From positions 1 to 42,459 of IMG/VR virus record IMGVR_UViG_3300019764_000003: a stretch of 42,459 bases of DNA; one strand, 5' to 3'. The position numbers and the translations under genes are program-made. The notes beneath the pieces were generated by a model. The model was not told where the DNA came from. It ran no database searches and saw only the letters and a program-made list of their open reading frames with translations. Positions 23,371 through 31,889 of this stretch are shown here, piece after piece. The stretch's first letter is position 1. The number at the start of each line of letters is the position of its first letter. This stretch comes from a virus.

Positions 23371-23450
23371 TTATGCGACCGATTAGCCAATGGAATGAGG
23401 GTAAGTCAACTGAGTGGAAGGAAAGGATTACGTTCAATGTCGATAAATAA
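22653..23450 (+). CDS. LAGLIDADG homing endonuclease within the nrdD intron
   Basis: A 265-residue ORF with GAAGGAG eight bases before the ATG. Two dodecapeptide motifs, YWIGLLYADGA (about 22-32) and FIRGLFDGDGGF (about 122-133), carry the two catalytic acids of a single-chain LAGLIDADG enzyme. It would cut intronless nrdD. Its last 26 residues (from VMRPISQWNEG) are NrdD exon 2 read in the same frame, and its TAA is the nrdD stop, so unspliced RNA gives an endonuclease with an NrdD tail. The ORF also contains the intron's P7/P8 core. Confidence 0.92.
   Translation: MGKRIYPLNEKVFDVVNPVNAYWIGLLYADGACTSENKIRLWLAKKDERTIHQFRNFLQTSQRPIKERMSAYGGVGEKRPYVGLDVRSWRIHNKIRKYELTVRKENRRELHIDLLQPEIRRHFIRGLFDGDGGFYVDKRGYLFAEITGYLPVLRSVKSILVLDNITTEKKKIVKNGKNVHRIRLSAGDTLKLAEYMYEGALHYMRRKYNMYKLHAERLNKLGGKLSLKRQSGVVKADDLVMRPISQWNEGKSTEWKERITFNVDK
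23371..23450 (+). CDS. nrdD: NrdD exon 2 (C-terminal tail)
   Basis: After splicing, the first two bases complete a Phe codon and the frame reads FMRPISQWNEGKSTEWKERI and on to the TAA at 23448. This is the expected C-terminal tail following the glycyl radical (R-x-V/I-G-Y/F-x-R-P-x-x-x-W-N-x-G-K), placing the Gly 26 residues from the end, close to the T4 enzyme. It overlaps the start of the lysozyme-like gene by 14 bases. Confidence 0.88.
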
Positions 23451-23904
23451 AACAGAACTACGCACCATGATTAAGGCTTCCTTAGAGCTTTATGACAAGG
23501 CTTACGACACAAAGCTATATAGTAGTGAGGTTGAGGATCTGTTAATGCTTACAGCGGCCACTGAGAGTGATTTAGGAGCCTATCTGATGCAAATGAACAA
23601 CGGTCCAGCCGAAGGTATTTATCAGATGGAGCCTATTGCAAAACAACAGAGCAACAATAGAAGCAACAAGGTGTTTGGACTACCTTTAATTTGGAGACCC
23701 TATTGCTTAGAGACACAAACTGTATTTGCTCGGCTTTACTACACATCATTTCCTGAGCCAATACCAGCAAGGAAAGACTATGTGTCTGAGGATGATTACT
23801 GGTGGGCTTTGGCAGTGTATTATAAAAAGTATTGGAACACAGAAGCAGGGGCCAACACAATTGAACGAGCCTACAACGACAGTAAACATTTTGTGTGGGG
23901 CTAA
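23437..23904 (+). CDS. Lysozyme/transglycosylase-like protein, candidate endolysin
   Basis: Started at ATG 23437 (GGAAAGGA about ten bases upstream; an upstream in-frame start would lie in nrdD), giving 155 residues. LTAATESDLGAYL with Glu43 followed by NGPAEGIYQMEP resembles the catalytic Glu and G-(I/L)-x-Q-M segment of SLT/lysozyme-fold enzymes. No signal peptide, so a holin would release it. Position near the end of the plus-strand unit and the small membrane genes support an endolysin. Confidence 0.65.
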   Translation: MSINKTELRTMIKASLELYDKAYDTKLYSSEVEDLLMLTAATESDLGAYLMQMNNGPAEGIYQMEPIAKQQSNNRSNKVFGLPLIWRPYCLETQTVFARLYYTSFPEPIPARKDYVSEDDYWWALAVYYKKYWNTEAGANTIERAYNDSKHFVWG

Positions 23905-23965
23905 GGCTTCCAAATGTACACATTAAAGCACATTATGGTAGTTAATGAGTAGAATAAGGAGCATT

Positions 23966-24190
23966 ATGGAAATCATATATGAGAAAACTACGTCAGAAGA
24001 AATAATTGAACTGTGGAAAACAAGGGATCGAAATAGGAAAGTTGACCACATCAAACTAACACCTTCAGAGTTTGAAGCCTTGAGGCAAGAAACGGGTGAG
24101 AATTTGGGTCAGTTTCCAATTGTACTTCCACCACCTATTGAGCATGTAGATGACTACAGTACCGAATTGATCATCTGTAAATGGTGGTAG
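23966..24190 (+). CDS. Small hypothetical protein, last plus-strand gene
   Basis: ATG 23966 is chosen because AATAAGGAG is well spaced; ATG 23945 would add seven residues. The 74-residue acidic product has LTPSEFEALRQETGENLGQ in the middle. No recognised family. It ends seven bases before the bidirectional hairpin. Confidence 0.55.
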   Translation: MEIIYEKTTSEEIIELWKTRDRNRKVDHIKLTPSEFEALRQETGENLGQFPIVLPPPIEHVDDYSTELIICKWW

Positions 24191-24196
24191 TAAACT

Positions 24197-24230
24197 AAAA
24201 AAGCCCCGGTAGAAATTAATCCGCCGGGGC
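24197..24230. terminator. Rho-independent terminator between convergent units
   Basis: GCCCCGG (24203-24209) pairs with CCGGGGC (24224-24230). On the minus strand the stem is followed by six T, a strong terminator for the structural unit. On the plus strand it is followed by CTTACTT, weaker but possibly active. It lies between the two converging last genes. Confidence 0.88.
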
Positions 24231-24235
24231 CTTAC

Positions 24236-24523
24236 TTAGTGAATATCTATTGCAGCGCACTTATACTTGCAGCGTTCTTCTATGCGACCAACTCTTTCCT
24301 TTACTTCATGAACATCATCTCTATCGAGAATCCTCTCATCCTGCATTTTTTTATACTCCGCTATACGATCTTCCCTCTCCCTTAACAGTCCTATGTTTAA
24401 AGTGTCCAATTGTTTATTAAGATGCGACAACTCTCTTTTCACAGCCCATACTGCTATACCAATACAACCCATGATAAGTAGATTTGCACCATACCACACT
24501 AAATCTGGGATAGCATTTGGCAT
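24236..24523 (-). CDS. Membrane-anchored coiled-coil protein (spanin- or holin-like candidate)
   Basis: A 95-residue protein with one N-terminal transmembrane helix (about 9-27, YGANLLIMGCIGIAVWAV) and a long charged coiled coil (about 28-85). This is the layout of i-spanins (Rz) and some holin-associated proteins. No nested outer-membrane spanin gene is evident. It is the last minus-strand gene, opposite the lysozyme-like gene, so lysis functions may meet at the terminator. Confidence 0.55.
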   Translation of the reverse strand: MPNAIPDLVWYGANLLIMGCIGIAVWAVKRELSHLNKQLDTLNIGLLREREDRIAEYKKMQDERILDRDDVHEVKERVGRIEERCKYKCAAIDIH

Positions 24524-24526
24524 AGG

Positions 24527-25849
24527 TCATGGTCTCCAAAAGTACCCTGTTAGTGTGACATTTGTTATAACAATATTGGCGGATACGGTGTCGTCGGGAT
24601 TGCCCGCTGTAGCGTCTCTGAATAGATGAATTACTATAGCGTCATTAGGCGTGAGTTGATTTGCAAAAAACTTGATATCAACAGACCTCCGCACTAAATT
24701 AGAAGCAGACGCTACTGTGTCTATAACCGGGTAGTTAGCTGGTGTGGCGGTACCGTCATAAACAAAACCATCAGAAACCGTATAAACATCAGCCTCTAAT
24801 TCAACATCCCCAGTGGCCGTTCCCTCCACGTAATAACTCACTGTTAGTTTTAAAGGTATAGACGTGTCTAACCCCTCCTCAATGTTCTGCACCAAACCAA
24901 AGCCATGCTTTTGTACGTTTTGAAATTTATTACGCACGCGAGCCAAGTCAAAATCTGCGCCGTACGCCACATCCTCATTCCCAGGAGTATTGAGTGCATT
25001 AGCCACTGCGTTGTCAAGACCGAATATTAGTGTCTTTGGATAACGAGCTCTACCAAAATATTCACTTGCACCGTCTGCATTAATCTCCATTCGGTTAGTG
25101 TGTAGTTTAATTTGTTCAACAAGAGCATCTGTTGTAATTGCAGAAGTTATTCTTAGTCTGGCCCAGTACTTGGTGTATTCTGTTCCGTTGATTGTTAGTG
25201 TAACGGGCACCCACGGAGTAGGAAGATTATCAGGATCAAACCCAAACCGCCACTGCTCACTACACGAACTGCACGTAGCTAATGACCATCCTTTTTGCGT
25301 GTATGGTTGGTCAGCGTCTGTAGCCATGAAAGGTGTTTGGGCCCAACCAGACGAGGAAGGTAAATATTCACCTATAATATTAGCAGGTTCGATCACACCT
25401 GTAGTAGATAGCTTGGTTTTAACGCCGCCAAACCTATTGTCAGAACCAACAAGTAAGTAAAGACCTGCTGTTGTGCCGTCAAACAACCCAGTGTCAGACT
25501 CAGAATCAGATTGCAAGATATCTGTAACATCGGTTGCTGAAGTAATTGTTAGTCCAGTTGTATTCGCCACATCACAATGAAACGCAATAGGAACATGGTA
25601 ACTATCCCCCTCACCAAAAACACTTTCCTTACCAGCAGAGGGAGTACCAACAGATATCTGGTTTTCAAACGTGATCCCAGCATCATCCCCTGTTTCTGTT
25701 ACTGTTACTTGATTAAAGAACGGATCTATAGTATCATACGCAGCATTAACAGAAGTTTTTATTTCGTTAAAATCCTCCGCTGTTGCTTGTGTTCCCCTTG
25801 ATGTAACTGCATTAGGGTTTGTTTTGTCAGCATAGGTTATTTTAGCCAC
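24527..25849 (-). CDS. Putative tail fibre or structural protein
   Basis: A 440-residue protein that starts MAKITYADKTNPNAV and FNEIKTSVNAAYD, an opening common in phage fibre/appendage proteins, followed by long beta-rich sequence with TIDP, TITSATDVTDI and repeated Thr/Val strands. Two Cys pairs (CSSCSEQW) sit mid-protein. It follows the internal virion genes, where T7-like phages place fibre genes. No catalytic motif seen. Confidence 0.6.
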   Translation of the reverse strand: MAKITYADKTNPNAVTSRGTQATAEDFNEIKTSVNAAYDTIDPFFNQVTVTETGDDAGITFENQISVGTPSAGKESVFGEGDSYHVPIAFHCDVANTTGLTITSATDVTDILQSDSESDTGLFDGTTAGLYLLVGSDNRFGGVKTKLSTTGVIEPANIIGEYLPSSSGWAQTPFMATDADQPYTQKGWSLATCSSCSEQWRFGFDPDNLPTPWVPVTLTINGTEYTKYWARLRITSAITTDALVEQIKLHTNRMEINADGASEYFGRARYPKTLIFGLDNAVANALNTPGNEDVAYGADFDLARVRNKFQNVQKHGFGLVQNIEEGLDTSIPLKLTVSYYVEGTATGDVELEADVYTVSDGFVYDGTATPANYPVIDTVASASNLVRRSVDIKFFANQLTPNDAIVIHLFRDATAGNPDDTVSANIVITNVTLTGYFWRP

Positions 25850-25860
25850 TTATCTTCTCC

Positions 25861-25965
25861 TTAGTAGGATGTCTTCTTTTTACCAATTCTTTTTTTCTCT
25901 TGCTTTTTTTTCTTTGGTTCTGTTGTATTCTGCTTCTTTGGTCGTTTTGCCATGCCGTTTTTCAT
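25861..25965 (-). CDS. Lysine-rich 34-residue peptide
   Basis: Fills the gap between the internal virion gene and the fibre gene. ATG 25965 follows AAGGGA on the minus strand; ATG 25953 is also possible. About 45% of residues are Lys or Arg, in runs such as KKKKQEKKR and KKK. It could be a nucleic-acid-binding or virion peptide packaged with DNA. The gap length, ribosome site and in-frame stop just before the next ribosome site support translation. Confidence 0.5.
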   Translation of the reverse strand: MKNGMAKRPKKQNTTEPKKKKQEKKRIGKKKTSY

Positions 25966-25977
25966 TTACTTGTTCCC

Positions 25978-28900
25978 TTACTTGATTAGTGGGTTTTCCA
26001 TGTTGCCCATTTTTATTTCAATTAGTTTTACTTGCATATCTATAGGAAGATGCTGAACATATTGCAGGTAAGAATATAGTTCTGTAAGTTGTCGTAAGTA
26101 AGAACCATCCCGACTCAGGCCCATAGCTTTTTGCATTGTGTCTTTAAAAACTTCCTCACCAATAGACGGATTATTTCTTGACAGCTCTGCCAACTGAACA
26201 GCTTTGTACTTCACCCATTCTTTAGAAGCTTTCTTAACTGCAAGCACATCAAACAAAGCCTCCTTACTTTCCAACAACTTACCTGGAGTAATGCCTAAAG
26301 CTGACACAACTCTGTCTGGTATTGTTGTATTAGGTAGTCCCGGCAATTCCTCCTGCAAAGCCATTAAGGGATTCTTAATACCTGGAAAAGGTTTTAGTGT
26401 TGCTCCTGTTTTACCTACAGCTTCTAACCAAGTTGCTTCTCCCTCCCTAACAGCCTTTAACATTTCCGGTAAAGTGAAACTAAGATCATTTGCCATGCGA
26501 CCCATTTGCCAAATTGTAGCAGCTCCTGGACCGAGTAGTCTTTCTAAGCTTAATCCCCTCTGATAGTTTTCTGTGAAGGATATCATAGCAGCTCTGTTAC
26601 CAACGTTAATAGCTCCGTCAGAAGAAGCTGAAATTAAACCCTTGGTAATGAACCGAGATAAGAATTTTTTGTTCTCGTCTTTGTCCGCACCTAATGCAGT
26701 AGCTATTTCTGATGCAGCTTCGTACATTAATCTCTTGGTTGAACCAACTGCTTGCGGATCTCCGGTCCTTTCTTTAATAGCCTCACCTACATACACAGCG
26801 TCCCATAGTAAAGGCACTCCATCAGCACCAAAAGCGCCAGCCCATCCAGCCCACAACCGAGCCTTTTGCATACCTGTTAAACCATCTCCAAAGAACAACC
26901 CAACTTGGTGCAAGGGCCACGAAGTAAACTGAGTCATCATTGCAGTTAAACCCTCGTAGTTCATCTCAGCCTTGTTTATAGCACTGAAATCACCTGCTAA
27001 TCTGTTTGTTCTACGAGCTACAACATTGTTAAACTCTAACCCATCAATATCCTTTCGACCTAAGTATCTATGGGTTCCAGCCTCAATCTCATCAATAAGT
27101 CTACGACGTTCTGCAAAAGTAATAACACCCCTACTAATACCCTCGCCAACATTTAGTGGTAAGTAAGCAGCGTTACCAAGCTTAGTTAGCGGAGCATCAT
27201 TCACAGTACCGTAATTAAAAGCACTATTAATACCACTACCTTTAATCCAATTATAAAGAGCTTCACCATTCTTCGAGCTGAAACCAAGTTTACTTCCAAT
27301 CATACCATTAATGTAAGCGGAATTGAAATCAGCAAGAGCCCCGGATAAAAGAGCGGGTTGGTCTGCATAAACACTGGCATTTAACAAGGCTGTTGATTGA
27401 ATAGGAATTTGTGAAAAGTTCATTAGCCCAATCTTAGTCATTGCTCCTAAAGACATGGACTTATCTGTAATAGACATGTACCCGTCTTTTAAATACTTAT
27501 CAACAGTCTTTCCAAAAGTAGGTAGGTTACGTTTATACATCCAATCGGCTGTTGTTTTTGCACGACTACGGGCAGCTAATCTTTCTGGTGTTGGTACCCC
27601 GGCCATACGTTTTAGTTGTTGCTGCACAGCCTTTGCTTCAGGAGCAATTTTACTTGTAGCTGTTATAGGATCTGACCAGTGTTCTAATCCCAACTTTGCT
27701 CCGTAGGTGTCCATGAATGCTTTAGTTGCTTTAGTTGTCCAAGCACCTTTGTTAACATATGTAGATATTTCACCATAGTAATCGGACAGAGCTTTAGGTG
27801 TGGCAAGTAGTGGAGCATTAGAAGCTGTTTCAATGGCCTCATCAACCGCTTGGCCGGACTCAATACCTTTGGCCACATCCTCAGCAGATCTTAGTCTTTT
27901 ACCACGCTTACGTTGTGATGCCACCTTCTTAACCGAAACAGATTTTAATAGATTCTCAAAAGGAGCCAAAGACTCATCTGCTAACTCGCCTTTCAAACTA
28001 AGTTTTATTTGCTCGATCTCTTTTGAAGATAGTCTTGAAAGCTTAGGCCATGTCTTGTCGTTAAGTATGAAGTCAGTATGTTCCCATTGTTCGTCAGGTC
28101 TGTGAGCAAAAAACACGTCACTCTCTGTAGCACTGGCAACCCCTACTAAATCCTCAGCCTCCTTTCTTGTTGTAGCATTAGCAACCCGACCAACCTTATA
28201 GTTACCTTCAGCATCTTGAGACAATCTACTTACTTGGTACAGACTTGACTTTTGATCATATCTAATCGGAGAGAATCCAGGGCGATAAGCAACCACTTCT
28301 ATATTTTCTGGAATGGATAGTAGCTCTTCTTGTGTAAATACAAACTGGCCAGTTGGCCCATCCTTGCCTACCACCTCAAAAGCCTTTGCTTCCTTTGCTA
28401 ACTCATCTGTCCATGTAACACCATTAACATCTACTTCACCAAAAGAAGGTGTGTGCGGCTTCATTACTCTGTCTTGACTATATTTATAACCAAGTGCGTT
28501 CAACCCATCAATGGCAGAAGCATTTGACATATAGTGCAGAGTATCATTAATGGTGGTTATCTTGTAGTATCTCTCAGCAATGTCGTCAGATACAAAAAAT
28601 GTTTTACCTGTTGAAGGGGATATAACACCACCACTAACAGGTTGGAAAACTTCGTTGTAATCTGTGCCGGTTTGTAAAAGATTATCCAGCTCCTTCTTAC
28701 CAGCCCTTGTATTACCTTTGTTATAAATTTCTGTCAGTAAGTTATCTAAGTTTTTCTTCAACACCTTAGCTGTTCTTGCTTGTCTTGAAGCCACTTCTAC
28801 TAAACCCGGTCCAAGATCTTTAAAGAACCTGTCCATGTTAAGTACTTGTTTAGTTTGTGGTAGTCTATCAAGCTCACCAGGGACAAAATCCTGCATTGCT

Positions 28901-30366
28901 TCTAATGCTTCTTGAGCCCCCTTACCAGAATGAACTGTGGAGTCAGCATAAACGCGATATGATAAGTTTTCAAGAAAGTCTTTAGCGTTGGTAAACTTAG
29001 TTAAAGTTCTAAACCCACAACCGTCAGAGATGTCACGTGTATTATGGATATTCTCAGCAGTGGCTTCTAAACCGTCAGCGGTGAATGGTGAGGGATCTAC
29101 AAGCTCGGTGGTAAATTGACCATCAAGTTGAACAGTAGTTGGTTCAGGAGCAATAGCCATAGGAGAATAGTCACCAGTGCCGGTCGCTTTTCTTGCCAAT
29201 AATGAAACAGTGTCGTCTGCATTATGTGCTGCCAGTATAGCAGTTTCTCCCAAAGCTTCTAAAGCAACAACATCTGCAACATCGCCGCTTGCAGCAATAG
29301 AACTACTCATAGCCACAGGACTAATAGAAGAATCCACAGTGCCTGGATTAATATCTAATGTTTGTGCTATTTCCCACAGTCTCTCGTTACGTGGTAGGTT
29401 CTGCTCCAAAGCCTTGTAAATATCTGGATTGTTCATTCTTGTATTACCAAGCCAAGAAGCAAGTCCACGTCTACTTAAAGAAAGAACCATTGATGCCGCA
29501 GCAGGTCCAACAATACCAGAAAGAACTTGCACAGACACAGGACTGCCAGCAATTTCAGCAGCGGTCATTGCCCCACGAACACCTAAATCAAATGCTGCTT
29601 CTTTTGCACCAGAGGCAAGAAACTTTTTAGCGGCAGTCTTAATTCCAGCCTCAGTTACTTGAACACCTTTCATACCTCCCCAACCAAAAGCAAAAGCCGT
29701 TTGAACAAAAGGATCATTCAAGCCAGCAACAGCCCAATGATCCGTGTTGTACATTTCATTCAGACTTTCCTGAGCTACATTTAACGGCATACCCTTGTCC
29801 ATTAATGCAAGCAGACGTAGTGAATAGTTTTGTTGTGTTCTACGGTTGTTCATTTCCTTTGCTTTTTTAACATCTTCTGCGTAAGGAACAAAGTTAACAC
29901 TACCACTAACACTGCCATAACTTGGAGGTAGTTCAGGCACTGGGTAGGCTCGGTCTAATGCTGCGTAGTCTGCATGAGTAGCTATCTGAGGCAGAGCCAT
30001 GTCTTTTGTTTGAGTCACAAATCTGGCAACTTCATCAGGAGTAAGACCTTCATCAATTATAAGAGACTCAACAACACTGCGCTGGGCTTCAAATTGTTGC
30101 TTACCGTCCCACGCCCTTTGTTCTTGCAAGTGAGAATCTAATTGACCCTTCTTACTTCTCTCAAGATTCTGTCCAACAGCTGATGGAAAGTCAATATCAA
30201 ACCCAACAGAAGCCTCGTTGTCTTGTTGTAATTTAGCCGCCTCAAGATTATCCAATGCTGCACCAGCGGTTTCAGAAGAAGCAACAGCAGCTTGAGTTCT
30301 TTTACGTGTGTTTATAAGATTGGTTGTTGCTTCAATATCTGGTTGTAGGTCGTCAAACACACCCAT
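25978..30366 (-). CDS. Large internal virion / ejection protein (T7 gp16-like position)
   Basis: A 1462-residue mostly helical protein, the largest in the genome. It follows smaller putative internal virion proteins in the same order as T7 gp14-gp15-gp16. T7 gp16 forms part of the channel that carries DNA across the envelope. I did not find a clear transglycosylase motif at the N-terminus, so the peptidoglycan-cutting function may be missing or divergent. Hydrophobic Ala/Gly-rich stretches near about residues 225-300 could contact membrane. Confidence 0.75.
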   Translation of the reverse strand: MGVFDDLQPDIEATTNLINTRKRTQAAVASSETAGAALDNLEAAKLQQDNEASVGFDIDFPSAVGQNLERSKKGQLDSHLQEQRAWDGKQQFEAQRSVVESLIIDEGLTPDEVARFVTQTKDMALPQIATHADYAALDRAYPVPELPPSYGSVSGSVNFVPYAEDVKKAKEMNNRRTQQNYSLRLLALMDKGMPLNVAQESLNEMYNTDHWAVAGLNDPFVQTAFAFGWGGMKGVQVTEAGIKTAAKKFLASGAKEAAFDLGVRGAMTAAEIAGSPVSVQVLSGIVGPAAASMVLSLSRRGLASWLGNTRMNNPDIYKALEQNLPRNERLWEIAQTLDINPGTVDSSISPVAMSSSIAASGDVADVVALEALGETAILAAHNADDTVSLLARKATGTGDYSPMAIAPEPTTVQLDGQFTTELVDPSPFTADGLEATAENIHNTRDISDGCGFRTLTKFTNAKDFLENLSYRVYADSTVHSGKGAQEALEAMQDFVPGELDRLPQTKQVLNMDRFFKDLGPGLVEVASRQARTAKVLKKNLDNLLTEIYNKGNTRAGKKELDNLLQTGTDYNEVFQPVSGGVISPSTGKTFFVSDDIAERYYKITTINDTLHYMSNASAIDGLNALGYKYSQDRVMKPHTPSFGEVDVNGVTWTDELAKEAKAFEVVGKDGPTGQFVFTQEELLSIPENIEVVAYRPGFSPIRYDQKSSLYQVSRLSQDAEGNYKVGRVANATTRKEAEDLVGVASATESDVFFAHRPDEQWEHTDFILNDKTWPKLSRLSSKEIEQIKLSLKGELADESLAPFENLLKSVSVKKVASQRKRGKRLRSAEDVAKGIESGQAVDEAIETASNAPLLATPKALSDYYGEISTYVNKGAWTTKATKAFMDTYGAKLGLEHWSDPITATSKIAPEAKAVQQQLKRMAGVPTPERLAARSRAKTTADWMYKRNLPTFGKTVDKYLKDGYMSITDKSMSLGAMTKIGLMNFSQIPIQSTALLNASVYADQPALLSGALADFNSAYINGMIGSKLGFSSKNGEALYNWIKGSGINSAFNYGTVNDAPLTKLGNAAYLPLNVGEGISRGVITFAERRRLIDEIEAGTHRYLGRKDIDGLEFNNVVARRTNRLAGDFSAINKAEMNYEGLTAMMTQFTSWPLHQVGLFFGDGLTGMQKARLWAGWAGAFGADGVPLLWDAVYVGEAIKERTGDPQAVGSTKRLMYEAASEIATALGADKDENKKFLSRFITKGLISASSDGAINVGNRAAMISFTENYQRGLSLERLLGPGAATIWQMGRMANDLSFTLPEMLKAVREGEATWLEAVGKTGATLKPFPGIKNPLMALQEELPGLPNTTIPDRVVSALGITPGKLLESKEALFDVLAVKKASKEWVKYKAVQLAELSRNNPSIGEEVFKDTMQKAMGLSRDGSYLRQLTELYSYLQYVQHLPIDMQVKLIEIKMGNMENPLIK

Positions 30367-30368
30367 GA

Positions 30369-31880
30369 TTATTCCATCTCTTTCATTCGTGTTCTAATAT
30401 CTTCAATAGCTTGTTGAGTGGACGTAAACCCTTCTGGGGATTCTTTTTGAAATGCTGCTGATTCAGGTAGTTCTAAGAAAGCGTCCCACGTAGCTACTAA
30501 TTCTTCAGGAGCCACACCATAAATATCAAGTTCGGCACTCTTTGGGTCATTATAAGTTCTTAGTGTGGTCACAACCTGAGTCAATAGGTCCTTAGCTTTG
30601 TCAACATTAGACACAGTGCTATTGATTGTGGCGTTTCTCGCAGCTACTAATCTTGCCTTGCCCTGCATATAGGCTGTGTTCTGCTCATAGGCTGTGGAGT
30701 TTTTACCCTTACCTAAGTATTCAAGCTGAGATTCACCAGTTAGAATGCCCGTTAGGTTTGTTTTAGACAGGAATCTTTCTTTGGGTGATAATGTACCAGC
30801 AAATACCATCTCATCCATATCCTGTTCTTTACGCATCCTGTTGTATTCAATTGTCTTTGGATCATAGTTTGCTGCTGTTTCGAGCCACTTAGTTTTTGAA
30901 TCTATAATAGGCTTAAGATCCCTTAGCAATTCATCAACACTGCCATAACCAGCACTTAGTAAGTCTCCCGGTGCTATGGCATCTAAGATCAAGTCATTGA
31001 TGCTACTGGAAAACTCAGCAGTAAATGCTTGAGGAGAGAAGCCCGGCTGATTTTTAATATACTCAACACCGGCAATATTAGAACTTATGCGTTTATTAAC
31101 AAAACCTATAATTTGTTTCTGTAGAGCTATTTTGTTTTGAGGGTAAATTACTTCTTTGTTCTTTTCTTGTTGCATCCTGCTTGCAGACAACTCTTTGTTA
31201 GCCACCTCAAGACGTAGTTTTCTGTTCTTAAGGTCGTCAATTTCCTCCATGTCTCGTGCCAGTTCTGCTACAAACCTATCTCTTTCTGGACCTGCTGGCA
31301 TTAAACTTAAAGTATATGCATCTTGAGGACTGGCCTTAGCAGCAAGGGCTATCTGAGCATCTTCTTTTTCTTGTTGCGGTGTTTTCTTTAAAGATTGAAC
31401 ATATTTAGTCTCACCGGTCATCTTATTTGTAACAAACACAGACTCGTCGTTGTTAAATACATAGTCTTTTTGTATTTCATTTACTTGATTACCTACTGCT
31501 GTTCCAAGAGAAGACCAATACTTAGGATCAACATTGGCCCTAACTATGTTAAGCTCGTTAAACACAGCGGCCCTTGCATCATTAGCATTAATTTCTCCAA
31601 CACGAGCTTGTTTATAAGTGGTGTCAACAATATTTGTCATGTGTAAAAGAGCTTCTTGCACACCTTGAATAGCTGTCTGACTATCAAGAGCCTTCTTTTG
31701 CGCTTCCAGATCTTGTAACACAGCCGCCTTTGTTCTTATTTCTCCACTTGCAGCTTGAGTTGCTAAATTAGTTATTGTCTGTGCAATAGGTGCAATAACA
31801 GAAGGAGCGGCATAGGCAACTCTCCCAGGAGAAGCAGGAGCTTGTAGTGGGGATGATTGTGGTGTTCTGAATTGTGCCAT
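30369..31880 (-). CDS. Internal virion protein (T7 gp15-like position)
   Basis: A 503-residue protein. The N-terminus is Pro/Ala/Gln-rich (FRTPQSSPLQAPASPGRVAY), then long helical and coiled-coil sequence to the end. It lies two bases upstream of the large internal virion gene and after the small Ala/Gln-rich one, matching the middle ejection protein of T7-type phages. Function assigned by order and composition. Confidence 0.65.
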   Translation of the reverse strand: MAQFRTPQSSPLQAPASPGRVAYAAPSVIAPIAQTITNLATQAASGEIRTKAAVLQDLEAQKKALDSQTAIQGVQEALLHMTNIVDTTYKQARVGEINANDARAAVFNELNIVRANVDPKYWSSLGTAVGNQVNEIQKDYVFNNDESVFVTNKMTGETKYVQSLKKTPQQEKEDAQIALAAKASPQDAYTLSLMPAGPERDRFVAELARDMEEIDDLKNRKLRLEVANKELSASRMQQEKNKEVIYPQNKIALQKQIIGFVNKRISSNIAGVEYIKNQPGFSPQAFTAEFSSSINDLILDAIAPGDLLSAGYGSVDELLRDLKPIIDSKTKWLETAANYDPKTIEYNRMRKEQDMDEMVFAGTLSPKERFLSKTNLTGILTGESQLEYLGKGKNSTAYEQNTAYMQGKARLVAARNATINSTVSNVDKAKDLLTQVVTTLRTYNDPKSAELDIYGVAPEELVATWDAFLELPESAAFQKESPEGFTSTQQAIEDIRTRMKEME

Positions 31881-31889
31881 GTGCTCTCC

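Noticed and set aside
25978-30366. Transglycosylase domain in the large ejection protein, as in T7 gp16.
   Set aside because: No convincing catalytic Glu with the SLT flanking motifs was seen at the N-terminus.
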